Of a stretch of 64,000 nucleotides of DNA, positions 28,784 to 37,758 are shown piece by piece. A program made the position numbers and the translations under genes. The DNA is taken from contig NZ_JAALLT010000003.1 in assembly GCF_011059145.1 (NCBI RefSeq), forward strand, positions 248,001-312,000, given 5' to 3'. Source of the DNA: Halalkalibaculum roseum (GTDB lineage Bacteria; Bacteroidota; Rhodothermia; Balneolales; Balneolaceae). Each line of letters begins with the position of its first letter. Position 1 is the first letter of the stretch. Below the pieces are notes generated by a model, which was not told the DNA's origin, did no database searches, and saw only the letters and a list, made by a program, of their open reading frames with translations.

Positions 28784-29638
28784 TCAATCATACTCAAAGA
28801 AGCCTTCTCCGGTTTTATCTCCCAGCTTTCCGGCATCGACCATTTTTACAAGAAGCGGACAAGGTCGGTATTTGGGATCTTTGAACCCTTCGTACAACAC
28901 ATTCATGATATCCAGGCATACATCCAGGCCGATGAAGTCAGCTAGTCGCAACGGTCCCATAGGATGTGCCATGCCCAGCTTCATTACCGAATCCACATCT
29001 TCGGGCTCGGCCACGCCTTCATGCACACAGTATATCGCCTCGTTGATCATTGGCATCAACACACGATTGGATACAAAACCGGGATAATCTTCCACCGGTA
29101 TAGGTGTTTTATCCAGAAGACGTGCTGTTTCTTCGATGGTTTCGTAAGTCTCTTCGCTGGTCTCAAAGCCTTTCACAATCTCAACCAGCTTCATCACCGG
29201 TACGGGATTAAAGAAGTGCATCCCGATAAATTGTTCGGGTCGTGAAGTGGCCGCTGCGATTTTGGTAATGGAAATGGAAGAAGTGTTGGTAGCTAGTATG
29301 GTTCGTTCCGGTGCGGCTTCATCAACCTTGGAGAATACCTTCTTTTTAAGCTCAAAATTCTCCGGAACCGCTTCCACGACCAAATCAACATCCTTAACCG
29401 CATCTTCCACAGAAGTAAAAGTGGTAATGCTCTCAAGAGTTTCCACTTTTTCAGTGGCATCAATTTTCTCTTTCTTTACCATCCGGTCGAGATTCTTTTC
29501 TATAGTCGAAAGGGCTTTTTCTGCTAATTCCTCGCTCATTTCTACCAGGTTGACCGGAATTCCGTTCATTGCAAAGACGTGCGTGATGCCGTTGCCCATG
29601 GTACCGCCACCTATCACTGCTACTTTTTTAATATCCAT
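28784..29638 (-). CDS. hbd: 3-hydroxybutyryl-CoA dehydrogenase
   Basis: NAD(P)-dependent oxidation of 3-hydroxyacyl-CoA, or the reverse, in fatty-acid or butyrate-type metabolism. The 284-residue protein has the Rossmann start VAVIGGGTMGNGITHVFA (7-24), the catalytic region IGMHFFNPVPVMKLVEIV with its His, and the C-terminal helical domain ending DKTGEGFFEYD. Length is that of single-domain Hbd (about 282). No thiolase or enoyl-CoA hydratase gene is adjacent, so the pathway cannot be fixed. Confidence 0.93.
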   Translation of the reverse strand: MDIKKVAVIGGGTMGNGITHVFAMNGIPVNLVEMSEELAEKALSTIEKNLDRMVKKEKIDATEKVETLESITTFTSVEDAVKDVDLVVEAVPENFELKKKVFSKVDEAAPERTILATNTSSISITKIAAATSRPEQFIGMHFFNPVPVMKLVEIVKGFETSEETYETIEETARLLDKTPIPVEDYPGFVSNRVLMPMINEAIYCVHEGVAEPEDVDSVMKLGMAHPMGPLRLADFIGLDVCLDIMNVLYEGFKDPKYRPCPLLVKMVDAGKLGDKTGEGFFEYD

Positions 29639-29798
29639 AAATATGTTGAACTCTTTGGTTTCGGTTAACGCTAAACTTTTTTCTAGTCGTTGAGAGTATT
29701 GAAATTAATCGGCACTTTCAATCACCAATTCATACAATAATCAGTGCATCTTTTGTACATTACCCTAACGTTTATGAACTAACCAAGATTCAACTTTC

Positions 29799-32249
29799 AT
29801 GAAGACCTTTCTAAAGGGAGCACTTTTTCTGCTGGTATTTATTATCGGAGTTTCGGGCATTGCTATTTACTGGACTTTCTACCGTCCCCTTCCCGATTAC
29901 AATGGAACCAAGGAGCTCGCCGGTCTGAACAATGATGTAGAAATCCACTGGGATACATTTGGCGTACCTCATATTTATGCTTCAAACAAAGAAGACCTTT
30001 ACCGAACTGCCGGTTACGTTCATGCACAAGACCGGCTTTGGCAAATGACATTAACACAGCTAGCAGCTGAGGGTCGATTTGCAGAGTTCTTGGGTAAGGA
30101 ACTTCTACCCTATGATCAGCTGCAACGTACCATTGGGTTTTGGAGAGTGGCAAAAAGAATGGAAGAGCAGCTGTCGGACAGCACCCGATCACTCATTCAA
30201 GCTTATGCAGATGGTGTCAACAGCTATGTTAAAAACCATCCGAAATCATTACCTATTCAGTTTGCACTTGCCGACATGGAACCGATACCATGGACAGTAA
30301 CTCATACGCTTGCTCTCTCCAGGCTTATGGCCTGGGATTTAAATATTCCATGGAAGGCTGAAATAAGTTATTCTCTGGCACGACAAAAACTCAGCGACAA
30401 TCAATTCAGGCAACTATTTCCCAACGAAAAATTATATGCGGAAAGGCAGCTTTCTGACTCTTCTACAATTCATTATGCTGAGATGCTCATCCCAATGCTG
30501 AAAAAGCAGCAGGAACTTGACAAGCTTCTGAATAAACAGGGAAGTTTGAAAGGAAGTAATGCCTGGGCGGTGAACGGTTCTAAAACCGACACCGGATTTC
30601 CTCTGCTTGCCGGTGACCCACACCTTGGCCTGAACATGCCGGGCAATTGGTACGAAATACATTATAATTTGAATGGCAAAAATCTATCAGGTGCTACTCT
30701 TGCCGGTGCCCCCGTCATCATTCTGGGACAAAACGATTCCCTGGCCTGGTCGCTGACTAACATAATGCTCGATGATACCGATTTTTTTGAAGAGGCTATC
30801 AATCCACAAAATTCCGATCAGTATGTGCTGGATACCCTGGCGGGGGAAACCCTTTATGAACAGTTTACTGTTCAGCGAGAGGTTATCAAGATTAAAAATG
30901 AAGATGATACCACTTTTACCCGCCGGCTCTCAAAGCACGGGCCCGTCATTTCAAATATTTATCACGACCGGGAACTCATTGATGATCGGGTAATTACCAT
31001 GCAGTGGACCGGCCTGGATGTTACCAACGAGATGGAAGCACTTGAAAACATGGGATGGTCACAGTCATTTGAAGAGTTTCAACAGGCCCTTAGGTCATTC
31101 AGAGTACCAGGCCAAAATATTATCTATGCAGATAAAGCCGGAAATATTGCACAGTTCGCGGCTGCCAATATTCCTATTCGAAATCCCAATCAGGTGTTGA
31201 TCAGGGAAGGTTGGGATCCCGATCAGGACTGGCAGGGCTATATTCCGTTCAACCGTTTGCCCAAAAGTATCAATCCCGAACAAGGCTGGGTAGCGAACGC
31301 AAATAATGCCATCCTTGAAGAAAATTATTCTAACTATATCACTGCTTACTGGCATGGAGATTATCGCTATCAACGTATACGCCAGTATTTGAGTCGCAAC
31401 GATATTGTTAATGAACAACTATTTCAGCTGATGCAAAACGATACCTACTCTGCTCTGGCTGAAGAAGTAACCGGCTATATTCTGCCCGTTCTTGAATCGA
31501 GCCAAAATGAGAATGAGTATTTCGAAACTGCTATCTCCTACTTGCGTAACTGGGATTATACCTACAGTCCATCGGAAACGGCTGCTTCCATAATGGATGT
31601 GTTTATACTTGAGCTTACAAGAAACGTTCTCGAGGATGAACTGGGTAAGGACGTCTATGATGCTTTCATCAACTACTCAGGGCAGCCTGTAAGGGTAATC
31701 ACCAGATTGATGAGGGATGGAAGCTCACTCTTTGACAATGTAAATACCCAACAGGAAGAAACAATGCGCATGCAGATCATTGCAGGTATGGAAGAGGCCC
31801 TTCAGTATCTTGTGGATACGCGTGGTCCGGAACCTATTGAATGGCGTTGGGAACAAATACATACCCTTACCCTGAAAGCACCCTTGTTTGGTGAAGCAGC
31901 AGAAAATGATTCGGCTCCTGTCGCCTTAAAGCTCATCGTAAACAATATGCTGAATAAAGGTCCGTTCCCGGTAGGCGGTCATAGCTACAGTATCAACAAC
32001 GGCGAATATCGTTGGACCGACCCTTATGATATGGTGCTTGGACCGTCGATTCGCAGAATAGTCGATTTTTCAGACCTAAGCAGCACGCTATCCATACTGC
32101 CAACAGGACAATCGGGCAATCCACTTTCCCAGTACTATGGCGACCAGACAGAAAGCTGGCTAAACGGGGAGTACAAATTCTTTTACCAGGACAGTTCCTT
32201 TTTTAATGAAAGTCAGTATAGAAGCATGAGACTGACTCCCCCAGAATGA
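29799..32249 (+). CDS. Penicillin acylase-family N-terminal nucleophile hydrolase
   Basis: An exported amidase of the penicillin/acyl-homoserine-lactone acylase family. The 816-residue precursor has an N-terminal hydrophobic signal or anchor (about residues 5-27). The alpha chain includes DTFGVPHIYA and GYVHAQDRLWQM. The autocatalytic cleavage site is G252-S253, in KGSNAWAVNG, making Ser253 the nucleophile of the beta chain. The beta chain has AGDPHLGLNMPGNWYE, and the catalytic Asn is probably in the later WVANANNAI segment. Length fits the family. Members cleave acyl side chains of beta-lactams, homoserine lactones or peptides; the substrate here is unknown. Confidence 0.92.
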   Translation: MKTFLKGALFLLVFIIGVSGIAIYWTFYRPLPDYNGTKELAGLNNDVEIHWDTFGVPHIYASNKEDLYRTAGYVHAQDRLWQMTLTQLAAEGRFAEFLGKELLPYDQLQRTIGFWRVAKRMEEQLSDSTRSLIQAYADGVNSYVKNHPKSLPIQFALADMEPIPWTVTHTLALSRLMAWDLNIPWKAEISYSLARQKLSDNQFRQLFPNEKLYAERQLSDSSTIHYAEMLIPMLKKQQELDKLLNKQGSLKGSNAWAVNGSKTDTGFPLLAGDPHLGLNMPGNWYEIHYNLNGKNLSGATLAGAPVIILGQNDSLAWSLTNIMLDDTDFFEEAINPQNSDQYVLDTLAGETLYEQFTVQREVIKIKNEDDTTFTRRLSKHGPVISNIYHDRELIDDRVITMQWTGLDVTNEMEALENMGWSQSFEEFQQALRSFRVPGQNIIYADKAGNIAQFAAANIPIRNPNQVLIREGWDPDQDWQGYIPFNRLPKSINPEQGWVANANNAILEENYSNYITAYWHGDYRYQRIRQYLSRNDIVNEQLFQLMQNDTYSALAEEVTGYILPVLESSQNENEYFETAISYLRNWDYTYSPSETAASIMDVFILELTRNVLEDELGKDVYDAFINYSGQPVRVITRLMRDGSSLFDNVNTQQEETMRMQIIAGMEEALQYLVDTRGPEPIEWRWEQIHTLTLKAPLFGEAAENDSAPVALKLIVNNMLNKGPFPVGGHSYSINNGEYRWTDPYDMVLGPSIRRIVDFSDLSSTLSILPTGQSGNPLSQYYGDQTESWLNGEYKFFYQDSSFFNESQYRSMRLTPPE

Positions 32250-32341
32250 CCGGTGAACAATAGATTGACTCAATTTGAAGTTTAAACTATGTTGCGTCAC
32301 GAAAAAGTATCAGGCGAAAGCACTATCTAACTTAATACCCC

Positions 32342-35320
32342 ATGTACAACTTATATATGCAAAAGCAATTTTTATTGGTCTTAGTACTCTTTCTGGGCCT
32401 CACAACTTTTACATTTAGTTGTTCATCCAGTAAAGAAACTCTTGAAGAAGAGAATCAGACATCACATGGTATTCAACAGGAAAGTGTTCTTAAAAATATC
32501 GAAGAGAAGCCTGCTTCTTCTGAAGGTTCAGATACATCTACTACTGCAGAGCATCAAGACATTGCTATATCTGCAGAAGGAGGAATTGATAGCCTTATTG
32601 AGGATATGTCATTGCGAGAGAAAATCGGCCAGCTGTTTTTTGTTTCCGCTTACGGAACCTATAAAAGTAATGATAATGCTTCCTACCGGGAACTAGTTTC
32701 ACAGATCAAAGATCATCATGTCGGAGGAGTAATCTTTTTTAGCGGAGAAATCTATGGCCAGACGATACTTACCAATAAACTACAGGAAGCCAGCAGAATC
32801 CCTCTTTGGATTACCCAGGATATGGAATACGGAGCCGCCATGCGGGTTAGGGGTACTACCCGCTTTGCACCGGCTATGGGCGTAGCTGCCACCCGAAATA
32901 CCGATTATGCCTATTGGGTCGGCAAAGTGACGGCAAGAGAGGCCAAAGCGCTAGGTGTCAATCAAATCTTTGCCCCGGTACTTGATGTAAATAATAATCC
33001 GGACAATCCTGTAATCAATGTCCGTTCGTTTTCAGGTGATCCGAAGACCGTAGCCTCTTTCGGTGAAGCATTTATTAAAGGGGCAGAATCAGAAGGAGTA
33101 ATATCTACAGCTAAACACTTTCCGGGCCACGGTGATACCGACACCGATTCTCATATTTCACTGCCCACTATCAATTACGATTACGCTCGACTCGATTCAT
33201 TGGAACTGGTTCCCTTCCGTTCTGCCATTAATAACGGATTGAAAAGTGTTATGAGCGCTCATATTGCTTTTCCAAAGATAAGCGATACTCCATCCATGCC
33301 GGGTACCATGGATGGATCCATACTCAACGGCATCCTTCAGGATTCACTTAATTTCAACGGTGTTGTGGTAACCGACGGCTTGGAAATGAGTGGTATTTCG
33401 TCCAACTACTCTCCCGGAAGTGCAGTGGTCAAGGCTTTGCAAGCCGGGGCTGATCTGATGTTACTTTCACCGGATTTGTTGACGGCAATCAATGAAGTTG
33501 AGAAAGCAATTGAAAAAGGAATCATATCCAAAGAGCGAATAGAACACTCAGTTCGCAAGCTGCTTCAATGGAAACAGCAGCACGGCTTATTCGAAAAAAA
33601 TCGGGTGAATATAGAAAATCTTAGTGCCAGAATAAGCACACGTGAAAATGAACTTATAGCAGACGAAATAAGTAGAAAATCCCTGACACTGGTTAAAAAT
33701 GAAAACGACATTTTACCAATCCGCCCTGATAAGTTTCCAAAGGTTATGGTTCTTTCCGTTGCAGATGACGAATCGGGCAGCACAGGGACGGGTTTCGCGG
33801 AACGACTGCGGACCTACCATCCCGACGTCACTTTTCATGTCTTAGACAAACGTACCAGTGAGGAAGAAGAGCTAACCATTCTGAAAGATGCTCTGGAGAC
33901 TGATTTACTCATTATTGGATCTTTCATTTACGTCCGTTCGGGTCAATCTGTTCAAATAAGTGAAAAACAGATGAAATTGCTTAAGAGCTTGCCTGATAAG
34001 CCCACCGTACTGGTAGCTTTTGGAAACCCCTATGTGGTTCATGATCTGCCGGATAGCGATGTACAATTGATGGCATGGGCGGCAAATAGCGGTCAGATTA
34101 AATCGGTTGTGCCGGCTTTATTCGGGGGCAGCAGAATAGACGGAAGACTTCCCATAGAGATACCTGACATGTACAGCAATGGCCATGGCATCGATCTGCC
34201 TCAGACCACAGTTCGTTACGATGAGCCTGAAACAGCAGGCTTACAACGAGACTCACTCTTGCAGATCGATCGTATTATGAATGAAGCTATTTTTGACAGT
34301 ACCTTTCCTGGTGGAGTCGTTGCTGTTGTAAAAGATGGGGTCATTGCATACCGCAAAGCATTCGGATATCACACGTATGATAAACTCGAAAAGGTCAGTG
34401 AGACAGATATCTATGACCTGGCTTCCCTGACTAAAGTTCTAGCCACTACCACCTCGGTGATGAAATTGGTTGATGAGGGTGACTTAAAACCATCCGATCC
34501 CGTTTCCAAATACATCCCGGAGTATAACAAGGGGCAGAAGCAAAACATTACCATTCGCAATCTGTTGCTTCATAATTCCGGACTACCACCATTTCGTGTT
34601 TATGTTGATTCCTTGAAAACCGAAAAGGAAATCATTCAGGCTATAAAAAATGAGCCCTTAATCAATGAGCCCGGTAAAAAGTACGTATACAGTGACCTTG
34701 GATTTATTTTGTTGGGTGAAATTGTTGAACAAATTACCGGCACCTCACTGGATAAGTATGTACGTAAAACCTTTTTCTATCCGATGGGTATGGGATCTAC
34801 GTTTTATAATCCCAAAAAGGTAGGAAACTGGATTTCGAATAAGATCCCTCCTACCGAAATTGATACGGTTTACCGTGAAAAAGTAATTCGGGCCGAGGCA
34901 CACGATGAATGTGCCTGGTATCTGAACGGAGTCGCCGGTCATGCCGGTTTGTTTTCAAGTGCCCATGACCTAGCTGCCTATGCACAAATGCTGATGAGTG
35001 GCGGCAGTTATGGGGGGAGAGATTTTATTTCAACAGAAACTGTGAACATGTTTACAGCGCGACAATCTGAGAACAGTGACCGCGGTTATGGTTTCGATCA
35101 TAAAAGTGAAGAGGGTTTCAGTTCGGCCGGTACACTAAGCAGTACTGCAACCTATGGCCACACAGGTTTTACAGGAACCAGCATGTGGATTGATCCTGAA
35201 AAAAACGTGGGTATCATTATGTTGACTAACAGAACCTATCCGTATAGGTCCTATGGTTCAAAAATCAGTCAGGTACGGGCAAAAGTAGCAGATATAGTAA
35301 TTTCTTCAATCATGGAATGA
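32342..35320 (+). CDS. Lipoprotein fusion of GH3 (NagZ-like) glycosidase and beta-lactamase-type serine hydrolase
   Basis: A 992-residue outer-envelope protein. The lipobox FTFSC (Cys27) marks a lipoprotein. The GH3 domain (about 85-610) keeps the NagZ loop KHFPGHGDTDTDSH (258-271) and the nucleophile Asp345 in VVTDGLEM, so beta-N-acetylglucosaminidase activity is likely. The C-terminal domain (about 635-990) is a class C/PBP-like hydrolase: SLTK (Ser695, Lys698), YSD (783-785) and HTG (940-942). The pairing fits peptidoglycan or muropeptide breakdown. This fusion is known in Bacteroidota. A second ATG at 32357 could be the true start. The stop overlaps the next gene by 4 bp. Confidence 0.93.
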   Translation: MYNLYMQKQFLLVLVLFLGLTTFTFSCSSSKETLEEENQTSHGIQQESVLKNIEEKPASSEGSDTSTTAEHQDIAISAEGGIDSLIEDMSLREKIGQLFFVSAYGTYKSNDNASYRELVSQIKDHHVGGVIFFSGEIYGQTILTNKLQEASRIPLWITQDMEYGAAMRVRGTTRFAPAMGVAATRNTDYAYWVGKVTAREAKALGVNQIFAPVLDVNNNPDNPVINVRSFSGDPKTVASFGEAFIKGAESEGVISTAKHFPGHGDTDTDSHISLPTINYDYARLDSLELVPFRSAINNGLKSVMSAHIAFPKISDTPSMPGTMDGSILNGILQDSLNFNGVVVTDGLEMSGISSNYSPGSAVVKALQAGADLMLLSPDLLTAINEVEKAIEKGIISKERIEHSVRKLLQWKQQHGLFEKNRVNIENLSARISTRENELIADEISRKSLTLVKNENDILPIRPDKFPKVMVLSVADDESGSTGTGFAERLRTYHPDVTFHVLDKRTSEEEELTILKDALETDLLIIGSFIYVRSGQSVQISEKQMKLLKSLPDKPTVLVAFGNPYVVHDLPDSDVQLMAWAANSGQIKSVVPALFGGSRIDGRLPIEIPDMYSNGHGIDLPQTTVRYDEPETAGLQRDSLLQIDRIMNEAIFDSTFPGGVVAVVKDGVIAYRKAFGYHTYDKLEKVSETDIYDLASLTKVLATTTSVMKLVDEGDLKPSDPVSKYIPEYNKGQKQNITIRNLLLHNSGLPPFRVYVDSLKTEKEIIQAIKNEPLINEPGKKYVYSDLGFILLGEIVEQITGTSLDKYVRKTFFYPMGMGSTFYNPKKVGNWISNKIPPTEIDTVYREKVIRAEAHDECAWYLNGVAGHAGLFSSAHDLAAYAQMLMSGGSYGGRDFISTETVNMFTARQSENSDRGYGFDHKSEEGFSSAGTLSSTATYGHTGFTGTSMWIDPEKNVGIIMLTNRTYPYRSYGSKISQVRAKVADIVISSIME

Positions 35321-36033
35321 TGAATATCGAACAGCTTAAAGATTCAAACTATGTTCCCTATTCCGGAAAAAGTTCCGTTGCAGTGGTAAAGAGTGTAGCC
35401 GGAAATTACTATCCGGGAGTACGGGTAGAAAATGTCACTTTCCCACTGACTATCAATGCTGCGCAAAATGCCTTATTCACATGCTTGAGTGAAAAAGAAA
35501 GGCCCAAAGCAATTTATGTAGAAGATACCAAAGCAAATGACCTTGAATTCTGGAGAAATGAATACAATGTATGGGTTTATCCACATGAAGAACTTGAAAC
35601 CGGAGACTTAAAAGAGATACTATTGGATCTTCAGGAAAGTGAAATTAAATCAACGCTGAAAAAACTTTTGGATCATGCAGTCACTGAAAATTCCGACTTT
35701 CCTGTTTCTGCACTCCTGAAAACACCCCGGGGATATGTTTCAGGCGTAAACATTGAATGTTCCGAATGGAGCCTGGGGCTCTGTGCCGAACGGGTAGCCA
35801 TTGGCAAAGCGTTGTCTTATGGCATCAAAGATTTTGAATCTATCTATATTCATACGCGATCGGGTGAATACAGTAGCCCATGTGGGGCTTGCAGGCAGGT
35901 CATTTACGAACATATGCCCCACAATCCGGTGCACCTGTTTCATGCAGACGGAACACGTTCCAAGCACTTCAGCTCTGACCTGCTGCCATATAGTTTTCGT
36001 TCAACCTCTCTAAATGTAAATGCTCGACAATAA
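35317..36033 (+). CDS. cdd: Cytidine deaminase with inactive N-terminal and active C-terminal domain
   Basis: Deaminates (deoxy)cytidine to (deoxy)uridine. The 238-residue protein has two deaminase folds. The C-terminal fold (about 122-238) carries the zinc and proton-shuttle motif CAE (156-158) and PCGAC (188-192). The N-terminal fold (about 10-75) aligns by LTINAAQNAL, but the Cys, Glu and Arg of the usual LTICAER are Asn47, Ala49 and Gln50, so it cannot bind zinc. E. coli Cdd is also a live/dead double, but there the live half is N-terminal. The start overlaps the stop of the GH3 fusion (ATGA), implying translational coupling. Confidence 0.88.
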   Translation: MMNIEQLKDSNYVPYSGKSSVAVVKSVAGNYYPGVRVENVTFPLTINAAQNALFTCLSEKERPKAIYVEDTKANDLEFWRNEYNVWVYPHEELETGDLKEILLDLQESEIKSTLKKLLDHAVTENSDFPVSALLKTPRGYVSGVNIECSEWSLGLCAERVAIGKALSYGIKDFESIYIHTRSGEYSSPCGACRQVIYEHMPHNPVHLFHADGTRSKHFSSDLLPYSFRSTSLNVNARQ

Positions 36034-36038
36034 TTTTT

Positions 36039-36686
36039 ATGCAATATCTTGCAGCTCTCGATTACGAACATCTCGACAACGGTGTATTTCTTACCTCTTT
36101 GGCACGATCTATCTCACGTCAGAAGAATGTACGTCCTATACTCCTTCACGGTGACAGTGAGTACACCGAAAGAGTGATACAAACCGGTGTTATGCGTGAA
36201 GAGGCTACCATCAGAAGCATCAAGGGCCTTAACCACAGGCTTATCGCACTGCTCGCAGATCAGGGAGTATCAACGATTGGCATAAACGGTTACCAGCGAG
36301 AGTTTATCACACTCAAAAACGACACGTTAAGCCTTGACAAGAAATTCTTTGACTCTTTACCCGGCCAATCGGCCTTGCTTATCTCTACGCTTGTCTTAGA
36401 CGCCTCAAACGGCAGGCCGACTCCCGTTCCACTTACAAAACTAGCTTTGTTCCTCAGAAGTAAGCTTAACCTAAGAGATCTCTTTATATTTTCCGCTTCA
36501 GATGCGGATGAAATATTTACCCAAGAAGAGAAACCTGATAAAGTAAAGTGGAGCAAGCTCGATGAGGAGTATCAAAATGTGTTTATTCCAAAAGAGTTTA
36601 CGAATTTTGGGGAACCTGTAAGACTCACTACTGCCCGGGATTTTGATCAAGTACCTGATCTTTCCAAGACATCTCTAATCCACTGA
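36039..36686 (+). CDS. Amino-acid-kinase-like protein (resembles acetylglutamate kinase, degenerate)
   Basis: A 215-residue cytosolic protein whose first half resembles acetylglutamate kinase (ArgB). ILLHGDSEYTERVIQTGV corresponds to the HGGGP loop, and SIKGLNHRLIALLADQG to the GKVNKELVALL helix. The glycine-rich loop is altered (HGDS), and no K-x-GGS start motif is present, so a working ATP site is doubtful. A later segment, IFSASDADEIF, could match the nucleotide-binding region. It lies 5 bp after the cytidine deaminase gene, as the third gene of a tight operon with the GH3/hydrolase lipoprotein. The family call is tentative and the function unknown. Confidence 0.55.
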   Translation: MQYLAALDYEHLDNGVFLTSLARSISRQKNVRPILLHGDSEYTERVIQTGVMREEATIRSIKGLNHRLIALLADQGVSTIGINGYQREFITLKNDTLSLDKKFFDSLPGQSALLISTLVLDASNGRPTPVPLTKLALFLRSKLNLRDLFIFSASDADEIFTQEEKPDKVKWSKLDEEYQNVFIPKEFTNFGEPVRLTTARDFDQVPDLSKTSLIH

Positions 36687-36772
36687 TTTCATTTTTACCG
36701 GAACTTATAACACCTCATCTCAGTAAAATTGAAGTAAAATCAAGGATTAAATATTAAAAACCCCTTTTTTAC

Positions 36773-36803
36773 TTGACAGAGCATCATCATATACATAGAT
36801 TCG
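36773..36803 (+). promoter_or_regulatory. Predicted promoter of the Hc1 gene
   Basis: TTGACA (36773-36778), a 17-bp spacer, then TAGATTCG (36796-36803), one base off the Bacteroidota -7 box TAnnTTTG. It lies about 77 bp before the hc1 ATG. A small inverted repeat (TACCT-AAC-AGGTA) sits in the leader between them. Confidence 0.65.
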
Positions 36804-36880
36804 ACCATTCGAAGAAAGTTACCTAACAGGTACATAAGGATTTAAATAACTAATAAATACTAACTAAACGGAGTTATACA

Positions 36881-37072
36881 ATGAGCCGATACGATGAAAT
36901 GAAAGAACTTTTAGATCAGCTGGAACCTGACATCAAGAAATTCTATAACAAGGGAAATAAAGCAGCAGGAACACGTGCTCGTAAAACCCTTCAGGAAATG
37001 AAGAAAACTGCCCAGGATATTCGTCTTGAAATCCAAGACTGGAAGAACAGTGGCAAAGTTGACGAAATCTAG
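36881..37072 (+). CDS. Histone H1-like DNA-binding protein (Hc1 family)
   Basis: A 63-residue basic/acidic helical protein of the Hc1 family, widespread in Bacteroidota as a small nucleoid-associated protein. The diagnostic core is KFYNKGNKAAGTRARKTLQEM (about residues 21-41), here abbreviated KGNKAAGTRARK, followed by QDIRLEIQDWKNSGK. Unlike chlamydial Hc1 it lacks the long lysine/alanine tail, which is normal for the phylum. It has its own promoter and a strong terminator, so it is a single-gene unit, probably highly expressed. Confidence 0.9.
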   Translation: MSRYDEMKELLDQLEPDIKKFYNKGNKAAGTRARKTLQEMKKTAQDIRLEIQDWKNSGKVDEI

Positions 37073-37092
37073 TCGCCAGTACACATTTTATT

Positions 37093-37130
37093 AAAAGCCG
37101 CTTTTTTTAAAGAAAAGCGGCTTTTTTTTA
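37093..37130 (+). terminator. Intrinsic terminator after hc1
   Basis: AAAAGCCGCTTTT (37093-37105) and AAAAGCGGCTTTT (37113-37125) form a perfect 13-bp stem with a 7-nt loop and a further T-run. It starts 21 bp after the hc1 stop. Confidence 0.95.
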
Positions 37131-37290
37131 TTTCCCTTCTCAATTTACCGGTCTTTTTCTCTCCCATCCCTAACTGCCTCCTCATATAAACTGGCTTATA
37201 AGAATAAGTGCTTCGGCTTTGAAATCATTTGAGATTCATCTCAGTTTATAAAGGTGAGAGTAAGAAGTATAAATTAATAGCCTAGTTACT

Positions 37291-37713
37291 ATGGCAAATT
37301 TAGACGCCCCATTAAATAATTCACCATATGATGAAGAAGAATTAATTCATTTTAAGGAGTTGCTTGAAGAAGAAAAGGAAGAAGCGGAAGAGGAAATTCA
37401 AAATTTGAAAGAGTCAGTAGAAGATCTGACCGGCACTCAAGATGATGAATACTCATCAGCAGCTCATCATCAAGGTAATGTTGCTAGTGAAGAAGAGGAA
37501 AAAGAGACTCTTTTCAAGCTAATCGAAAGAAATAAAAATAAGATCAAGGAAATAAAAGCCGCCCTCGACCGCATTGAGAAAGGCAACTATGGAATTTGCG
37601 AAGAAACCGGGCAAAAGATTCAAAAAGAACGATTAGAGGCCATCCCGTATGCGCGTTATTCAGTGGAAGCACGCAAAAAGGATGACCAATTTCAGAGTCC
37701 GCCCAAAGTCTGA
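37291..37713 (+). CDS. TraR/DksA-family protein without a complete zinc finger
   Basis: A 140-residue regulator-like protein related to DksA/TraR. A long acidic coiled coil (about residues 13-95, rich in Glu and Lys) is followed by the family's globular end, IEKGNYGICEETGQKI and QKERLEAIPYARYSVEA. Of the four zinc cysteines only Cys103 remains; the others are Thr106 and non-cysteine residues. This loss is usual in Bacteroidota members and does not suggest a pseudogene. DksA binds the RNA polymerase secondary channel; whether this protein does so is not established by sequence. A small TGAGAT-TC-ATCTCA inverted repeat lies about 50 bp upstream. Confidence 0.88.
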   Translation: MANLDAPLNNSPYDEEELIHFKELLEEEKEEAEEEIQNLKESVEDLTGTQDDEYSSAAHHQGNVASEEEEKETLFKLIERNKNKIKEIKAALDRIEKGNYGICEETGQKIQKERLEAIPYARYSVEARKKDDQFQSPPKV

Positions 37714-37758
37714 TAGACATCAGTTACTGTAAGGCATTTAATCATCTAGAATACCAAA

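Noticed and set aside
37230-37243. TGAGAT-TC-ATCTCA inverted repeat upstream of the TraR/DksA gene
   Set aside because: Possible operator, but only six-base arms and no comparison available.
37291-37713. Loss of zinc cysteines in the TraR/DksA protein as a novelty
   Set aside because: This loss is usual among Bacteroidota members of the family.
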